In this document: piece after piece, positions 7,397 through 15,165 of the stretch
How positions within the stretch are numbered: position 1 is the stretch's first letter
How the letters are laid out: the number at the start of each line of letters is the position of its first letter
Assembly (NCBI GenBank): GCA_045537285.1
Contig: JAZSPC010000044.1
Location: 1-28,651, forward strand
Direction of reading: 5' to 3'
DNA: 28,651 nucleotides
From: HGM13634 sp045537285
GTDB lineage: Bacteria; Bacillota; Clostridia; TANB77; CAG-508
The notes under the pieces: generated by a model
What the model was told of the DNA's origin: nothing
Database searches by the model: none
Seen by the model: only the letters and a program-made list of their open reading frames with translations
Position numbers and translations under genes: made by a program

Positions 7397-7865
7397 ATTT
7401 TCAGAAGTAAATTTTCTAGAAATTGATGAAAATATAGAATATTTTGAATTAGTAGAAAAAGTAATGCAAAAAGCTTTTATTACTGAGAAAATAGACAAGC
7501 TTAATTTATACATAAATGTTATTTTAACTAATCCAGAAAATATTAGAAAAACAAATAAAGAATACAGAAATATAGATAAAGAAACAGATGTATTATCTTT
7601 CCCTATGTTTGAGAAAAAAGAAATACAAGAAATGTTGAAAAATGAAAACGATATACAAGATGTTTTGGGAGATATAATAATATCAGTATCAAGAGTAGAG
7701 GAACAAGCAAAAGAATATGGACATAGTTTTGAAAGAGAATTTGCATATATGTTAGTTCATGGATTTTATCATTTAATGGGATATGACCATATGAATGAAG
7801 AAGAAAAACAAGAAATGAGACAAAAAGAAGAAAGTGTTTTAAATTTATTAAACATTACTAGATAG
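7389..7865 (+). CDS. ybeY: Endoribonuclease YbeY
   Basis: 158 residues, normal for the family. It carries the zinc-binding signature HGFYHLMGYDH (His124, His128, His134) near the C-terminus and the N-terminal LNLYINVILTNPENI and TDVLSFPMF segments typical of YbeY. YbeY is a single-strand-specific metallo-endoribonuclease involved in 16S rRNA 3' maturation and ribosome quality control in the cytoplasm. The start overlaps the end of the upstream lysine-rich gene by 8 bases and the dgkA start follows 9 bases after the stop, so all are co-transcribed. The order ybeY-dgkA-(...)-era is conserved in Firmicutes. Confidence 0.95.
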   Translation: MDKFSEVNFLEIDENIEYFELVEKVMQKAFITEKIDKLNLYINVILTNPENIRKTNKEYRNIDKETDVLSFPMFEKKEIQEMLKNENDIQDVLGDIIISVSRVEEQAKEYGHSFEREFAYMLVHGFYHLMGYDHMNEEEKQEMRQKEESVLNLLNITR

Positions 7866-7873
7866 GTGATAAA

Positions 7874-8650
7874 ATGGAAAAAAAAGAAGAAGTTAAAAGT
7901 GAAGATAAGAAGACGGCAGAAGAATTTAAAAAAGGTAGTTTTATAGATGCGTGGGTTAATGCATTTAACGGAATAATATATGCTACAACAACACAAAGAA
8001 ATATAAAATGGCAGTTAGTAATAGCAGTAGTTGTAATGCTTGTAAGTTTATTATTTAACTTAACAAGAGCAGAGTTTTTATGCTTAATGTTTACAGTTAT
8101 TTTAATAATACTTGCAGAAATGTTTAATACAGCAGTTGAAACGGTTGTTGATTTATATACAGACCTTTATCACCCAAAAGCTAAAATTGCAAAAGACGTA
8201 GCGGCAGGTGGAGTGGTAATAACAGCTGTAAATGCTTTAATAGTAGCATACTTTTTATTCTTTGACAAAATAAGTGATATAGGATTAAACTTTATAAGAA
8301 ATTTAGCAAATTCGCCTGTACATATGGCATTTATAGGGATTTTTTTAATAATAATTTTAATTGTAAGTTTAAAAGCTGCAAGTTCTACAAATAAACACAA
8401 ATTATTGAAAAATGGATTTTCACCAAGTGGTCAAGCAGCAATGGCGTTTGGGGCAAATACTATAATATGGCTTTCAACAACGAATATAGTGGTATTAACT
8501 TTATCATTTGTAATGGCAATCTTGGTATGTGTTACTAGAATAGAATCTAAGAAAAAAACATTGTCAGAAATTATTTTTGGAGCATTAACAGGGGTAGCAG
8601 TGATTACATTGCTATATGGTTTAGCAAATATGTTTTTAAAAGTATTTTAA
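7874..8650 (+). CDS. dgkA: Diacylglycerol/undecaprenol kinase (DgkA) fused to a degenerate PAP2-type domain
   Basis: 258 residues, about twice the length of a bare DgkA. Residues 24-130 are the kinase: three membrane helices and the signature AEMFNTAVETVVDL (Glu82 to Asp93) followed by HPKAKIAKDVAAGGV, which bind ATP and metal. In Gram-positive bacteria this enzyme phosphorylates undecaprenol (recycling the cell-wall lipid carrier) or diacylglycerol. Residues 150-258 resemble a PAP2 phosphatase domain, but the expected PSGH is FSPSGQ (Gln187) and the expected His after TRIESK is Lys228, so both catalytic histidines are absent. The second half is probably not a working phosphatase. It starts 9 bases after ybeY with AGGTGA, and is 16 bases from the DUF3048 gene. 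Confidence 0.9.
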   Translation: MEKKEEVKSEDKKTAEEFKKGSFIDAWVNAFNGIIYATTTQRNIKWQLVIAVVVMLVSLLFNLTRAEFLCLMFTVILIILAEMFNTAVETVVDLYTDLYHPKAKIAKDVAAGGVVITAVNALIVAYFLFFDKISDIGLNFIRNLANSPVHMAFIGIFLIIILIVSLKAASSTNKHKLLKNGFSPSGQAAMAFGANTIIWLSTTNIVVLTLSFVMAILVCVTRIESKKKTLSEIIFGALTGVAVITLLYGLANMFLKVF

Positions 8651-8666
8651 ACAGAGGAGGATTTTT

Positions 8667-9758
8667 ATGAAAAAATTTTTAGTGGGAGTTATAATAGTAT
8701 TAATACTTGTTATTGCGGTAACATTTTCTATTTATCTTGGGCGAATTATAGAAAGTAGAGAAGGAAATATTCAAGATGTTATGCAAGATATATCTAACCA
8801 AAAAGAAAATGAACTACAAGTTGAAATACCAAAAGAGATTGAAATCTTCAATGGTGATTCAAGACCAATAGCTGTAATGATAGATAATGTTGGAGATGCC
8901 AGACCACAAGTTGGTTTAAATGATGCGTATATGGTTTATGAAATAATAGTTGAAGGAAAACTTACAAGACTTATGGCATTATTCAAAGATGTTGAATTAG
9001 ATAAAATAGGGCCAATAAGAAGTTCAAGACATTATTTTCTAGATTATGCGCTTGAAAATGATGCAATATATGTTCACTATGGATGGAGTCCAAAAGCAAA
9101 AAGTGATATAAGCTCATTAGATGTAGATAATATAAATGGAATATACGAAAGTTCAAGTTCATTTTGGAGAGTAAGAGATAAAAGTGCACCACATAATGTA
9201 GTAACTTCTACTGAAAAAATATTAAAAATAGCAGAGAGAAAAGGATATCGTACTACATCAGAACAAGAAAGTGTATTAAATTATGTGACAAAAGAAGTAG
9301 AATTAAAAGACGGAATACCGGCTACTGAAATAACACTTCCATATTCTTCATCATATAAAGTGACATATAAATATGATGAGGAAACCCAAAGATATACAAG
9401 AGGATATAACAAAACAACTCAAAAAGATTGGGAAACAGGTGAACTAGTAACTACAAAAAACGTTATAGTAACTTTTGCAAGAAATTCAAGATTAAATGAC
9501 GGTTCAGGAAAAGATAGGCAAGATTTATCCAATATAGGAACACTAGACGGATACTATATTACAAATGGAAAGGCAATAAAAATAAAATGCTATAAAGCTT
9601 CAAGAACAGCACAAACAATTTATAGAGATTTAGAAGGAAATGAAATTGAAGTAAATGATGGAAATACATTTGTTCAAATAGTTCCAATGGGAGCAGATGT
9701 AAAAATTGAACCTGGTGAAATGGAAATTTTAGAAGATACTTTAAATAATGAAATTTAA
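8667..9758 (+). CDS. DUF3048 / YerB-family extracytoplasmic protein
   Basis: 363 residues with an N-terminal membrane segment (about 3-24) lacking a lipobox cysteine, so it is probably membrane-anchored rather than a lipoprotein like Bacillus YerB. The DUF3048 core is clear: PIAVMIDNVGDARPQVGL, VYEIIVEGKLTRLMALF, IGPIRSSRHYFLDYA, HYGWSPKA and SAPHNV, followed by a C-terminal DUF3048_C region with the GYNKTTQKDWETGE and NVIVTFA segments. The function of the family is poorly known; a link to the cell envelope is plausible from location. GAGGA precedes the ATG. It closes the operon that starts at pdaA, with a terminator 7 bases after the stop. Confidence 0.88.
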   Translation: MKKFLVGVIIVLILVIAVTFSIYLGRIIESREGNIQDVMQDISNQKENELQVEIPKEIEIFNGDSRPIAVMIDNVGDARPQVGLNDAYMVYEIIVEGKLTRLMALFKDVELDKIGPIRSSRHYFLDYALENDAIYVHYGWSPKAKSDISSLDVDNINGIYESSSSFWRVRDKSAPHNVVTSTEKILKIAERKGYRTTSEQESVLNYVTKEVELKDGIPATEITLPYSSSYKVTYKYDEETQRYTRGYNKTTQKDWETGELVTTKNVIVTFARNSRLNDGSGKDRQDLSNIGTLDGYYITNGKAIKIKCYKASRTAQTIYRDLEGNEIEVNDGNTFVQIVPMGADVKIEPGEMEILEDTLNNEI

Positions 9759-9764
9759 TAAAAT

Positions 9765-9796
9765 AAAATGCAGTCATTAATTGATTGCATTTTTTT
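9765..9796 (+). terminator. Intrinsic terminator after the DUF3048 gene
   Basis: Stem AAAATGCAGTCA (9765-9776) with TGATTGCATTTT (9782-9793), one G-T wobble, loop TTAAT, then a T run. It ends the pdaA-to-DUF3048 operon. Confidence 0.88.
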
Positions 9797-9813
9797 GTTA
9801 CCACTTGCAACTT

Positions 9814-9841
9814 TTGACAAAATATGCGACAATAATAGAGT
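9814..9841 (+). promoter_or_regulatory. Sigma-A-type promoter candidate for era
   Basis: TTGACA at 9814-9819, a 16-base spacer and TAGAGT (4 of 6) at 9836-9841, about 30 bases before the era start and directly after a terminator. The -35 is perfect, the -10 is weak. Confidence 0.5.
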
Positions 9842-9870
9842 AGAATATACTAAAAAAGGAAGTAACTAAA

Positions 9871-10785
9871 ATGGAAGAAACATTAAAAAAATTCAAATCA
9901 GGATTTGTTTCAATAATAGGGAGAACAAACGTAGGTAAATCCACTCTTATAAATTCTTTGGTTGGAGAGAAAGTAGCAATTATGGCTAACAAAACTCAAA
10001 CTACAAGAACAGCAATAAGAGCAATTGTTAATAGAAAAAACTCACAAATAGTATTTATAGATACTCCGGGAATTCATAAACCAAAAACAAAATTAGGAAA
10101 TACTATGATAGAAACAGCTTTTGGAACTATTCCAGAAGTAGATGTTATATTATTTATGATAGAAGCAACATCAGAGGAAGTTGGCAGAGGAGATTCTAAA
10201 ATACTAGAAAAATTAAAAGAAACGAATAAAAAAGTTATTTTAATTATAAACAAGATAGATTTAGTAAGAAAAGAGCAAATTGCTAAAATAATTGATATGT
10301 ATTCAAAGGAATATAATTTTGAAGCAATTATTCCAGTCTCTGCAATAAAAAATAAAGAAGTAGAAACAATATTAGATGAAATAGAAAAATTGTTGAAAGA
10401 AGGCCCTGCGTATTACGATATAGATGAATATACAGATCAAACTTCAAGACAGCTTGTAGAAGAAACTATAAGAGAAAAAGCATTAAGATTACTTGATGAT
10501 GAAGTTCCACATGGGATATTTGTTGAAGTAGAAAAAATGAAGTTATCAAGAACAAAAACAAATGAAAGAATATATAATATAGAAGCAACCATTTACTGTA
10601 TAAGAGAATCTCATAAGGGAATAATTATAGGTAAAGATGGTAGTATGCTAAAAAGAATTGGTACCTATGCAAGAGAAGATTTAGAAAAAATGCTTGGTAA
10701 AAAAATAAATCTTAAAACATGGGTAAAGGTAAAAAAAGATTGGCAAGACGAAGACAGTTTTGTTAAAAAATTTAAATTTAATTAG
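9871..10785 (+). CDS. era: GTPase Era (16S rRNA / 30S assembly)
   Basis: 304 residues, the standard length. G1 is GRTNVGKST (17-25), G3 is DTPGIH (64-69), G4 is NKID (127-130), G5 is SAIK; the C-terminal KH domain has IRESHKGIIIGKDGSMLKRIG with GKDG at 254-257. Era binds the 3' end of 16S rRNA and acts as a checkpoint in small-subunit maturation. The G1 loop has Thr where Pro is usual (GRPNVGKS), a common-looking minor change. AAAGGAAGT precedes the ATG. It starts a transcription unit with yqzL and recO, the usual Firmicutes order. Confidence 0.97.
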   Translation: MEETLKKFKSGFVSIIGRTNVGKSTLINSLVGEKVAIMANKTQTTRTAIRAIVNRKNSQIVFIDTPGIHKPKTKLGNTMIETAFGTIPEVDVILFMIEATSEEVGRGDSKILEKLKETNKKVILIINKIDLVRKEQIAKIIDMYSKEYNFEAIIPVSAIKNKEVETILDEIEKLLKEGPAYYDIDEYTDQTSRQLVEETIREKALRLLDDEVPHGIFVEVEKMKLSRTKTNERIYNIEATIYCIRESHKGIIIGKDGSMLKRIGTYAREDLEKMLGKKINLKTWVKVKKDWQDEDSFVKKFKFN

Positions 10786-10850
10786 TATAGAAAATTAAAA
10801 AAATACGAAAGATAAGTTTAAAGGTAAACTTTTAACTTAGGAGTGGTGGT

Positions 10851-11009
10851 ATGCGTATGATAGAAAAAATGGCTTGGAATACCTTTAAAAATACAGGAAA
10901 TATTAATACTTTTTTAGAATTAAAGCAATTAGATAATATAGAATTAAATTTAAATGGAGAAGTAAATGGGACAATTAAAAACGAAGGGAATAGTATTAGT
11001 AGAGAATAA
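10851..11009 (+). CDS. yqzL: YqzL-like small protein
   Basis: 52 codons from ATG 10851 (an alternative ATG lies at 10857). The segment AWNTFKNTGNINTFLELKQL matches the WxxFxxTGNIxxYLxxKE pattern of YqzL, a roughly 47-residue protein of unknown function encoded between era and recO in Bacillus and many Clostridia. Ribosome-binding sequence TAGGAG lies about 8 bases upstream. Its 3' end overlaps the recO start by 44 bases in another frame, so translation of the two is probably coupled. The C-terminal 20 residues have no known counterpart in my memory. Identification is by position and the TGNI motif. Confidence 0.75.
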   Translation: MRMIEKMAWNTFKNTGNINTFLELKQLDNIELNLNGEVNGTIKNEGNSISRE

Positions 11010-11701
11010 TTTAGGTGATTATGATAAAATGCTTACAATATTAACACCTGGTATGCGGTAAGATAAGCTGTGCGGCTAAGGGCGCAAGACGCCCTAAGAG
11101 CCTACTTATGGCTGGCACACAATTCCTATGCTTTGCAGATTATTTAATATATAAAGGCAATGATACATATAGTATAAATTCGTGCGAAACAATAGAATTT
11201 TTCTATAATATTAGGACAGACCTAGATAAATATAAATATGCTGTTCATATTACAAAAATAATTCTAGATGTAACTAATGAAAATGAAAATTCGTATAGAA
11301 CATTACAATTATATTTAAATACTCTATACACAATATCAGAAACAGATAAAAACTTAGATTTAATACTTGCAATATTTAAATTAAGATTAATGTGTATATT
11401 GGGATTTAAACCAGAAGTAGAAAAATGTACAAATTGTAGCATAAATGAAGATATAAAATATTTTAGTTTAAAAGATAATGGCTTTAAATGTAGTAGTTGT
11501 GGTAAAGTGGATAAAAGCTGTATAGAAGTACTTCCTGTAACAGTAGATGCAATTAAATATATAGTCTTAGCTCCTGCTAAAAAAATATTTTCATTTAATG
11601 TACCAGAGGAATCTATAAAAGAACTTGAAATTATTTCAAAATTATATCTAAACGAAAAATTAGAAAAAGAATATAAATTGGAAGATTTGTTTAAAAAATA
11701 G
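10966..11701 (+). CDS. recO: DNA repair protein RecO, encoded in two frames (+1 shift at a CGG codon)
   Basis: From ATG 10966 (GGAG 6 bases upstream) the zero frame reads 30 residues, MGQLKTKGIVLVENNLGDYD to TPGM, then CGG (11056-11058) and TAA. Dropping the C at 11056 joins this to the long frame GKISCAAKGARRPKSLLMAG..., giving 244 residues, normal for RecO. The join exactly restores the family N-terminal OB-fold motif GKIS..AKGARRPKS. The C-terminal part has the zinc-binding pairs CTNC and CSSC seen in many RecO proteins. RecO works with RecF and RecR to load RecA on gapped DNA; recR is at 15166. No start codon supports separate expression of the second part, except an internal ATG at 11108 that would lack the OB-fold core. 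Either programmed +1 recoding, a recent mutation or a sequence error. Confidence 0.85.
11053..11059 (+). other. Putative +1 recoding site in recO (ATG CGG T)
   Basis: Zero frame: GGT ATG CGG TAA. Shifted frame: GGT ATG (C) GGT AAG. The CGG is immediately followed by an in-frame stop. Removing the C puts glycine and GKIS in register. The same CGG-T arrangement occurs in the virD4-like gene at 25014. No known frameshift stimulator (upstream Shine-Dalgarno or strong downstream hairpin) is evident within a few bases, though GGGCGCAAGACGCCC at 11079-11093 can form a short GC-rich hairpin about 20 bases downstream. Confidence 0.6.
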
Positions 11702-11712
11702 AGGTAATTAAT

Positions 11713-12978
11713 ATGGCAAATGTTATACAAAATAATATTAATGAAATATCAAAAAACACATATAGTGAAATTTCTGAGCGAGGAATAGATGTAATAAAGG
11801 AAATGTTTAGTACAGGTACAACATTACGAGAAAAATTAGAAATAACTCCTGAAAAAGAATATTTAAAGAAGATGTTGATATCTCAAATGGATATAGATGA
11901 AATGCTATTAACACATAAATATTATAACAAAGGCTTTGAGGGAATTTCTGAATTTAGAGAAGAAAGCGATAAAATTAAAGGAATTATACAAGATGATTCT
12001 GTTTTAAATTTTGATGAAGATACAATCCAAGCGCTATTTGGAAATTCTTTAAATATTATATCTGACAAAGAATGTGAAAGATGGAAACAATTAATATATA
12101 ATGGCCAATATGCCGGGTATAACATAAATGATCTTTATACAGAAGAAAAATTTAAAATTGATTATGAAAATGAAAAAAATAAAATAAAAAAGTTTATACA
12201 GTCATTTAAATATAAAAAGTTATTTAGACAAGATGCAATAGAAAATTTACATATAAAGCAAGTAAGAAAAGTAGTAAAAGAAAATATTATTTCAAATCCA
12301 GATGCTAGTGCAGGTTATATAATTACAGAAAGTAGAAATCAGATTGAACAAGGTGTTTCTGAATATGTGGGATTGCAAGAATTAGAAAGTATAGCTAAAA
12401 TAACATTAACTTCTTTGCAACAATCAAATGGGGAGCAGATTAATATTGAAGAAGAATGTGAAAAAATAAGAAGTATGATGAATGAAGATAATCCAGCAAA
12501 ATTTGATACAAATTATAGACAAAAACAAGTAACAATAGGAACAGATAGAGGAATAAGCACAGGTCCAGTAATAGAAACAATTCCATTTGAAAAGATTCCA
12601 GAGGTTATGAAGGATTTACAACAAAGGTATGAAAACGCATATAATACATCAGAAAATGAAGAAGATTATATAAAAGAAATTGCAAAAATATATGCGGATT
12701 TTGTATATATTCAACCTTATGAAGACGGAAATAAGAGAACAGCTACTTGCTTATTAAATACTATGTTATTATCAAAAGGAATAATTCCACCACCAATTAG
12801 TCTATCTAATGGAGGAGAAGAGCTAGGAGAAGCATTTAGTAAAGCACATAATAAAGATTATACAATGTTACAAGATATTATGAATGATAAATATAATAAA
12901 ACAAAATTAACAGCAGGTGAAAATGATGTGCTTGGGGCTAGTCAATTAAATAAAAAAATGGAAGAGAATGATAGATAA
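11713..12978 (+). CDS. Fic/DOC-domain protein with altered catalytic motif
   Basis: 421 residues. The C-terminal 150 residues form a Fic domain: a helix IAKIYADFVYI leads to QPYEDGNKRTAT (334-345), which corresponds to HPFxxGNGRTxR. The usual catalytic His is Gln334, while Asp338-Gly339-Asn340 and Arg342 are kept. Fic enzymes transfer AMP or other nucleotide-derived groups to proteins, with the His acting as the base, so this one may be inactive or use another chemistry. The N-terminal ~250 residues are charged, helical and unrecognised. GAGGT precedes the start, 12 bases after recO, so it probably shares that transcript. It lies between recO and the SRP RNA, an unusual place; no antitoxin gene is adjacent. 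Confidence 0.82.
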   Translation: MANVIQNNINEISKNTYSEISERGIDVIKEMFSTGTTLREKLEITPEKEYLKKMLISQMDIDEMLLTHKYYNKGFEGISEFREESDKIKGIIQDDSVLNFDEDTIQALFGNSLNIISDKECERWKQLIYNGQYAGYNINDLYTEEKFKIDYENEKNKIKKFIQSFKYKKLFRQDAIENLHIKQVRKVVKENIISNPDASAGYIITESRNQIEQGVSEYVGLQELESIAKITLTSLQQSNGEQINIEEECEKIRSMMNEDNPAKFDTNYRQKQVTIGTDRGISTGPVIETIPFEKIPEVMKDLQQRYENAYNTSENEEDYIKEIAKIYADFVYIQPYEDGNKRTATCLLNTMLLSKGIIPPPISLSNGGEELGEAFSKAHNKDYTMLQDIMNDKYNKTKLTAGENDVLGASQLNKKMEENDR

Positions 12979-13002
12979 TTAAGAAAATATCTAAATAAAT
13001 AC

Positions 13003-13031
13003 TTGATAAATTAAATATAAAATTATATAAT
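13003..13031 (+). promoter_or_regulatory. Strong sigma-A promoter of the SRP RNA gene
   Basis: TTGATA (13003-13008), a 17-base spacer and a perfect TATAAT (13026-13031). The predicted start, 7 bases on at about 13038, coincides with the first base of the terminal stem of the SRP RNA. Confidence 0.85.
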
Positions 13032-13037
13032 AAGAGT

Positions 13038-13176
13038 GGCTTTAAGCTTTGCTCTTGTATGGAGAATATTTTGATAAAAAGCTATGAATTTTGTCAGGTC
13101 CGGAAGGAAGCAGCAATAAGTGGTGTATTTATGCAAAAGTGTTCTCCATAGAGGAGCAATAAGTAAAGCCATTTTT
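13038..13176 (+). ncRNA. ffs: Signal recognition particle RNA (small bacterial type)
   Basis: The apical domain IV loop is present as GTCAGGTCCGGAAGGAAGCAG (13094 onward), the universally conserved SRP54/Ffh-binding element. The flanks pair into one long rod: GGCTTTA at 13038-13044 with TAAAGCC at 13164-13170, TGGAGAA with TTCTCCA, and further helices inside. Length is about 135 bases, so it lacks the Alu domain of the 270-base Bacillus scRNA. The closing stem is followed by ATTTTTAAT, which can act as its terminator. With Ffh it targets nascent membrane proteins to FtsY. The position just before dnaX is common in Firmicutes. Confidence 0.95.
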
Positions 13177-13195
13177 AATATTGTAGGGGTGTAAA

Positions 13196-14797
13196 ATGGC
13201 ATACACGGCATTATACAGAGAATTTAGACCTAAAACATTTGGGGAAATGGTAGGTCAAGAACATATAACAAAAACTTTAAAAAATCAAATAATAGCAAAC
13301 AGAGTAGGACATGCGTATCTTTTAAATGGAGGAAGAGGAACAGGTAAAACTTCTTCTGCTAAGATTTTAGCAAGAGCAATTAATTGTTTAAATCCAAAAG
13401 ATGGAGAGCCTTGTAATGAGTGCGAAATCTGTAAAGGAATTTTATCAGGTTCAATTACAGATGTTGTTGAAATGGATGCTGCTTCCAATAATAGTGTTGA
13501 AGATATTAGAAGTATCCGTGAAGAAGTAAATTTCTTACCAACAATTGCTAAGTATAGAGTATATATAATAGATGAGGTACATATGTTATCAACAGGAGCT
13601 TTTAATGCTTTGCTTAAAACATTAGAAGAACCACCGGAGCACGTAAAGTTTATACTTGCCACAACAGAACCTCAAAAATTACCTGCAACAATTTTATCGA
13701 GATGTCAAAGATTTGATTTTAAAAGAATATCAAATGAGAACATTATAAAAAGATTAAAAATTGTATGTAAAGAATCTAATATACAAATAACAGATGAAGC
13801 ATTAAATACAATAGCAATACTTTCAGAAGGTGCAATGAGAGATGCTTTAAGTATATTAGAAAGATGTGTGCAAGATGGAGTAAACAACATAGATGATGAC
13901 TACATAAAAGAATTAGTTGGAATTCCAAAACTTGCATATATTAAACAAATTGTAGAAGGAATCTTAAATTATAATATTGAACAAGTTTTAGAAAATACAA
14001 ATTTAGTTTTAGACGAGGGAAAAGATGTAACTAATTTTGTATGGGAGCTTATAAAATTTGCAAAAGATTTATTAATTTTCAAAACAAGCAATAAATTGGA
14101 TTTATACTCAAAAGAAGATTTAGAAGATATAAATAGAATTTGTAAAACAGCAGATAAAGAAAGATTATTAAAAGTTGTATATGATTTATCTGAACTTGAA
14201 AATAGCATTAAAATGTCTTCTCAAAAAACAATTATATTCCAAGCAGGATTAATAAAATTATGTAACAAGGAACAAGGAAATAGTAATTCTGATTTGGAAA
14301 GGAGAGTTAAGGAATTAGAAGAAAAATTAAAAAATGGAGTAGTTCCAGCACCTGCACAAAACAATGTAAAATATAGCGCACCAAGTGCAACACAAGCTAA
14401 CAATTCAAATAATGTAGCTGTGGCAAAACCTACTACAAAACCAGTTTCTAGTGCAAAACAAGGTCCAATTACACAAGAGTGGCCTAATATATTAAATGAT
14501 TTTAAATCAAATGGAAAAATAATGCTATATACAAATCTTTTAAATACAAATGCAGTGGAAATAAATGATATGACAATAGGGATTGAATTTCCAAATGGAA
14601 TAACACCTTTGGGAAAAACAGTATTAGAAAGACCGGAGAATAAAAATGAATTAATAAAACAAGTTTCAATGGTATCAGGGAAAGAAATGAATGTTAAATA
14701 CATTGATTTAAAACAAGAGGGCGCAAGTGTAACAAAAGAAGAAAATGCGGAAAGTATAATAAGTGGGTTAGATATACCGTTTAATGTAATAGATTAA
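13196..14797 (+). CDS. dnaX: DNA polymerase III subunit gamma/tau
   Basis: 533 residues. Domain I has Walker A GGRGTGKTSS (45-54), four zinc-binding cysteines (64, 73, 76, 79 in CLNPKDGEPCNECEIC), Walker B IIDEVHML (about 124-131) and the SRC motif with the arginine finger Arg169. A Pro/Ala/Asn-rich linker near 380-420 leads to a C-terminal tau-type domain. It is the motor of the clamp loader that places the beta sliding clamp and ties polymerase cores together. I see no A AAA AAG slippery site at the linker, so a gamma form made by frameshifting as in E. coli is not indicated. GGGGTGT precedes the ATG, 20 bases after the SRP RNA. Operon with ybaB and recR. Confidence 0.97.
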   Translation: MAYTALYREFRPKTFGEMVGQEHITKTLKNQIIANRVGHAYLLNGGRGTGKTSSAKILARAINCLNPKDGEPCNECEICKGILSGSITDVVEMDAASNNSVEDIRSIREEVNFLPTIAKYRVYIIDEVHMLSTGAFNALLKTLEEPPEHVKFILATTEPQKLPATILSRCQRFDFKRISNENIIKRLKIVCKESNIQITDEALNTIAILSEGAMRDALSILERCVQDGVNNIDDDYIKELVGIPKLAYIKQIVEGILNYNIEQVLENTNLVLDEGKDVTNFVWELIKFAKDLLIFKTSNKLDLYSKEDLEDINRICKTADKERLLKVVYDLSELENSIKMSSQKTIIFQAGLIKLCNKEQGNSNSDLERRVKELEEKLKNGVVPAPAQNNVKYSAPSATQANNSNNVAVAKPTTKPVSSAKQGPITQEWPNILNDFKSNGKIMLYTNLLNTNAVEINDMTIGIEFPNGITPLGKTVLERPENKNELIKQVSMVSGKEMNVKYIDLKQEGASVTKEENAESIISGLDIPFNVID

Positions 14798-14811
14798 AGG
14801 AGGAAAATGAA

Positions 14812-15156
14812 ATGGCAAAAAGAGGTGGATTCCCAGGAGGAATGGGAGGATTTGGCGGAATGAACATCAATCAATTAATGAAAGAAGCTAAGAAAATGCA
14901 AGCAGATATGGAAAAATCACAAGTGGAATTAACAGCGAAAGAATTTGAAGCAACAGCGGGGGGAGGAGCGATATCTGTAAAAGTTTCAGGAGATAAACAA
15001 TTAAAAGAAATAAAATTGCAAAAGGATATAGTAGACCCAGATGATGTGGAAATGTTACAAGATTTAATAATAACTTGTGTAAATGAAGCTTTAAGAAAAG
15101 TAGATTCTGCACAAGCAGCATCACTTGGAAAGTTTAATATACCTGGATTAATGTAG
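14812..15156 (+). CDS. ybaB: YbaB/EbfC-family nucleoid-associated protein
   Basis: 114 residues with a strong AAAGGAGG 11 bases upstream of the ATG. An N-terminal Gly/Phe/Met-rich lead (FPGGMGGFGGMNINQLM) is followed by the family helix KEAKKMQADMEKSQVEL and the core sheet AGGGAISVKVSGDKQLKEI, ending in the LGKFNIPGLM tail typical of Firmicutes members. The protein forms tweezer-like dimers that bind DNA. It lies between dnaX (15-base gap) and recR (10-base gap), the conserved dnaX-ybaB-recR order. Confidence 0.96.
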   Translation: MAKRGGFPGGMGGFGGMNINQLMKEAKKMQADMEKSQVELTAKEFEATAGGGAISVKVSGDKQLKEIKLQKDIVDPDDVEMLQDLIITCVNEALRKVDSAQAASLGKFNIPGLM

Positions 15157-15165
15157 GAGCAAACA

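Noticed and set aside
11079..11093. GGGCGCAAGACGCCC as an independent terminator or mobile-element end
   Set aside because: It is inside the recO coding frame (KGARRP) and lacks a T run; the GC-rich patch is a conserved Lys-Gly-Ala-Arg-Arg-Pro stretch.
10966..11701. recO simply a pseudogene
   Set aside because: Apart from one base, the gene is intact, of normal length and without other stops, and the same kind of break occurs at the same codon in another gene. Not excluded, but not the best reading.
14300..14340. Possible dnaX programmed frameshift to make a gamma form
   Set aside because: No A AAA AAG heptamer is in frame near the linker; the runs of A present do not match the E. coli signal.
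14221..14703. 160-codon open frame on the minus strand
   Set aside because: It lies wholly inside dnaX, has no ribosome site and its composition is a shadow of the real gene. The same applies to minus-strand frames at 13285-13662, 11245-11730, 6973-7513, 20668-20955, 21788-22099 and 26244-26597.
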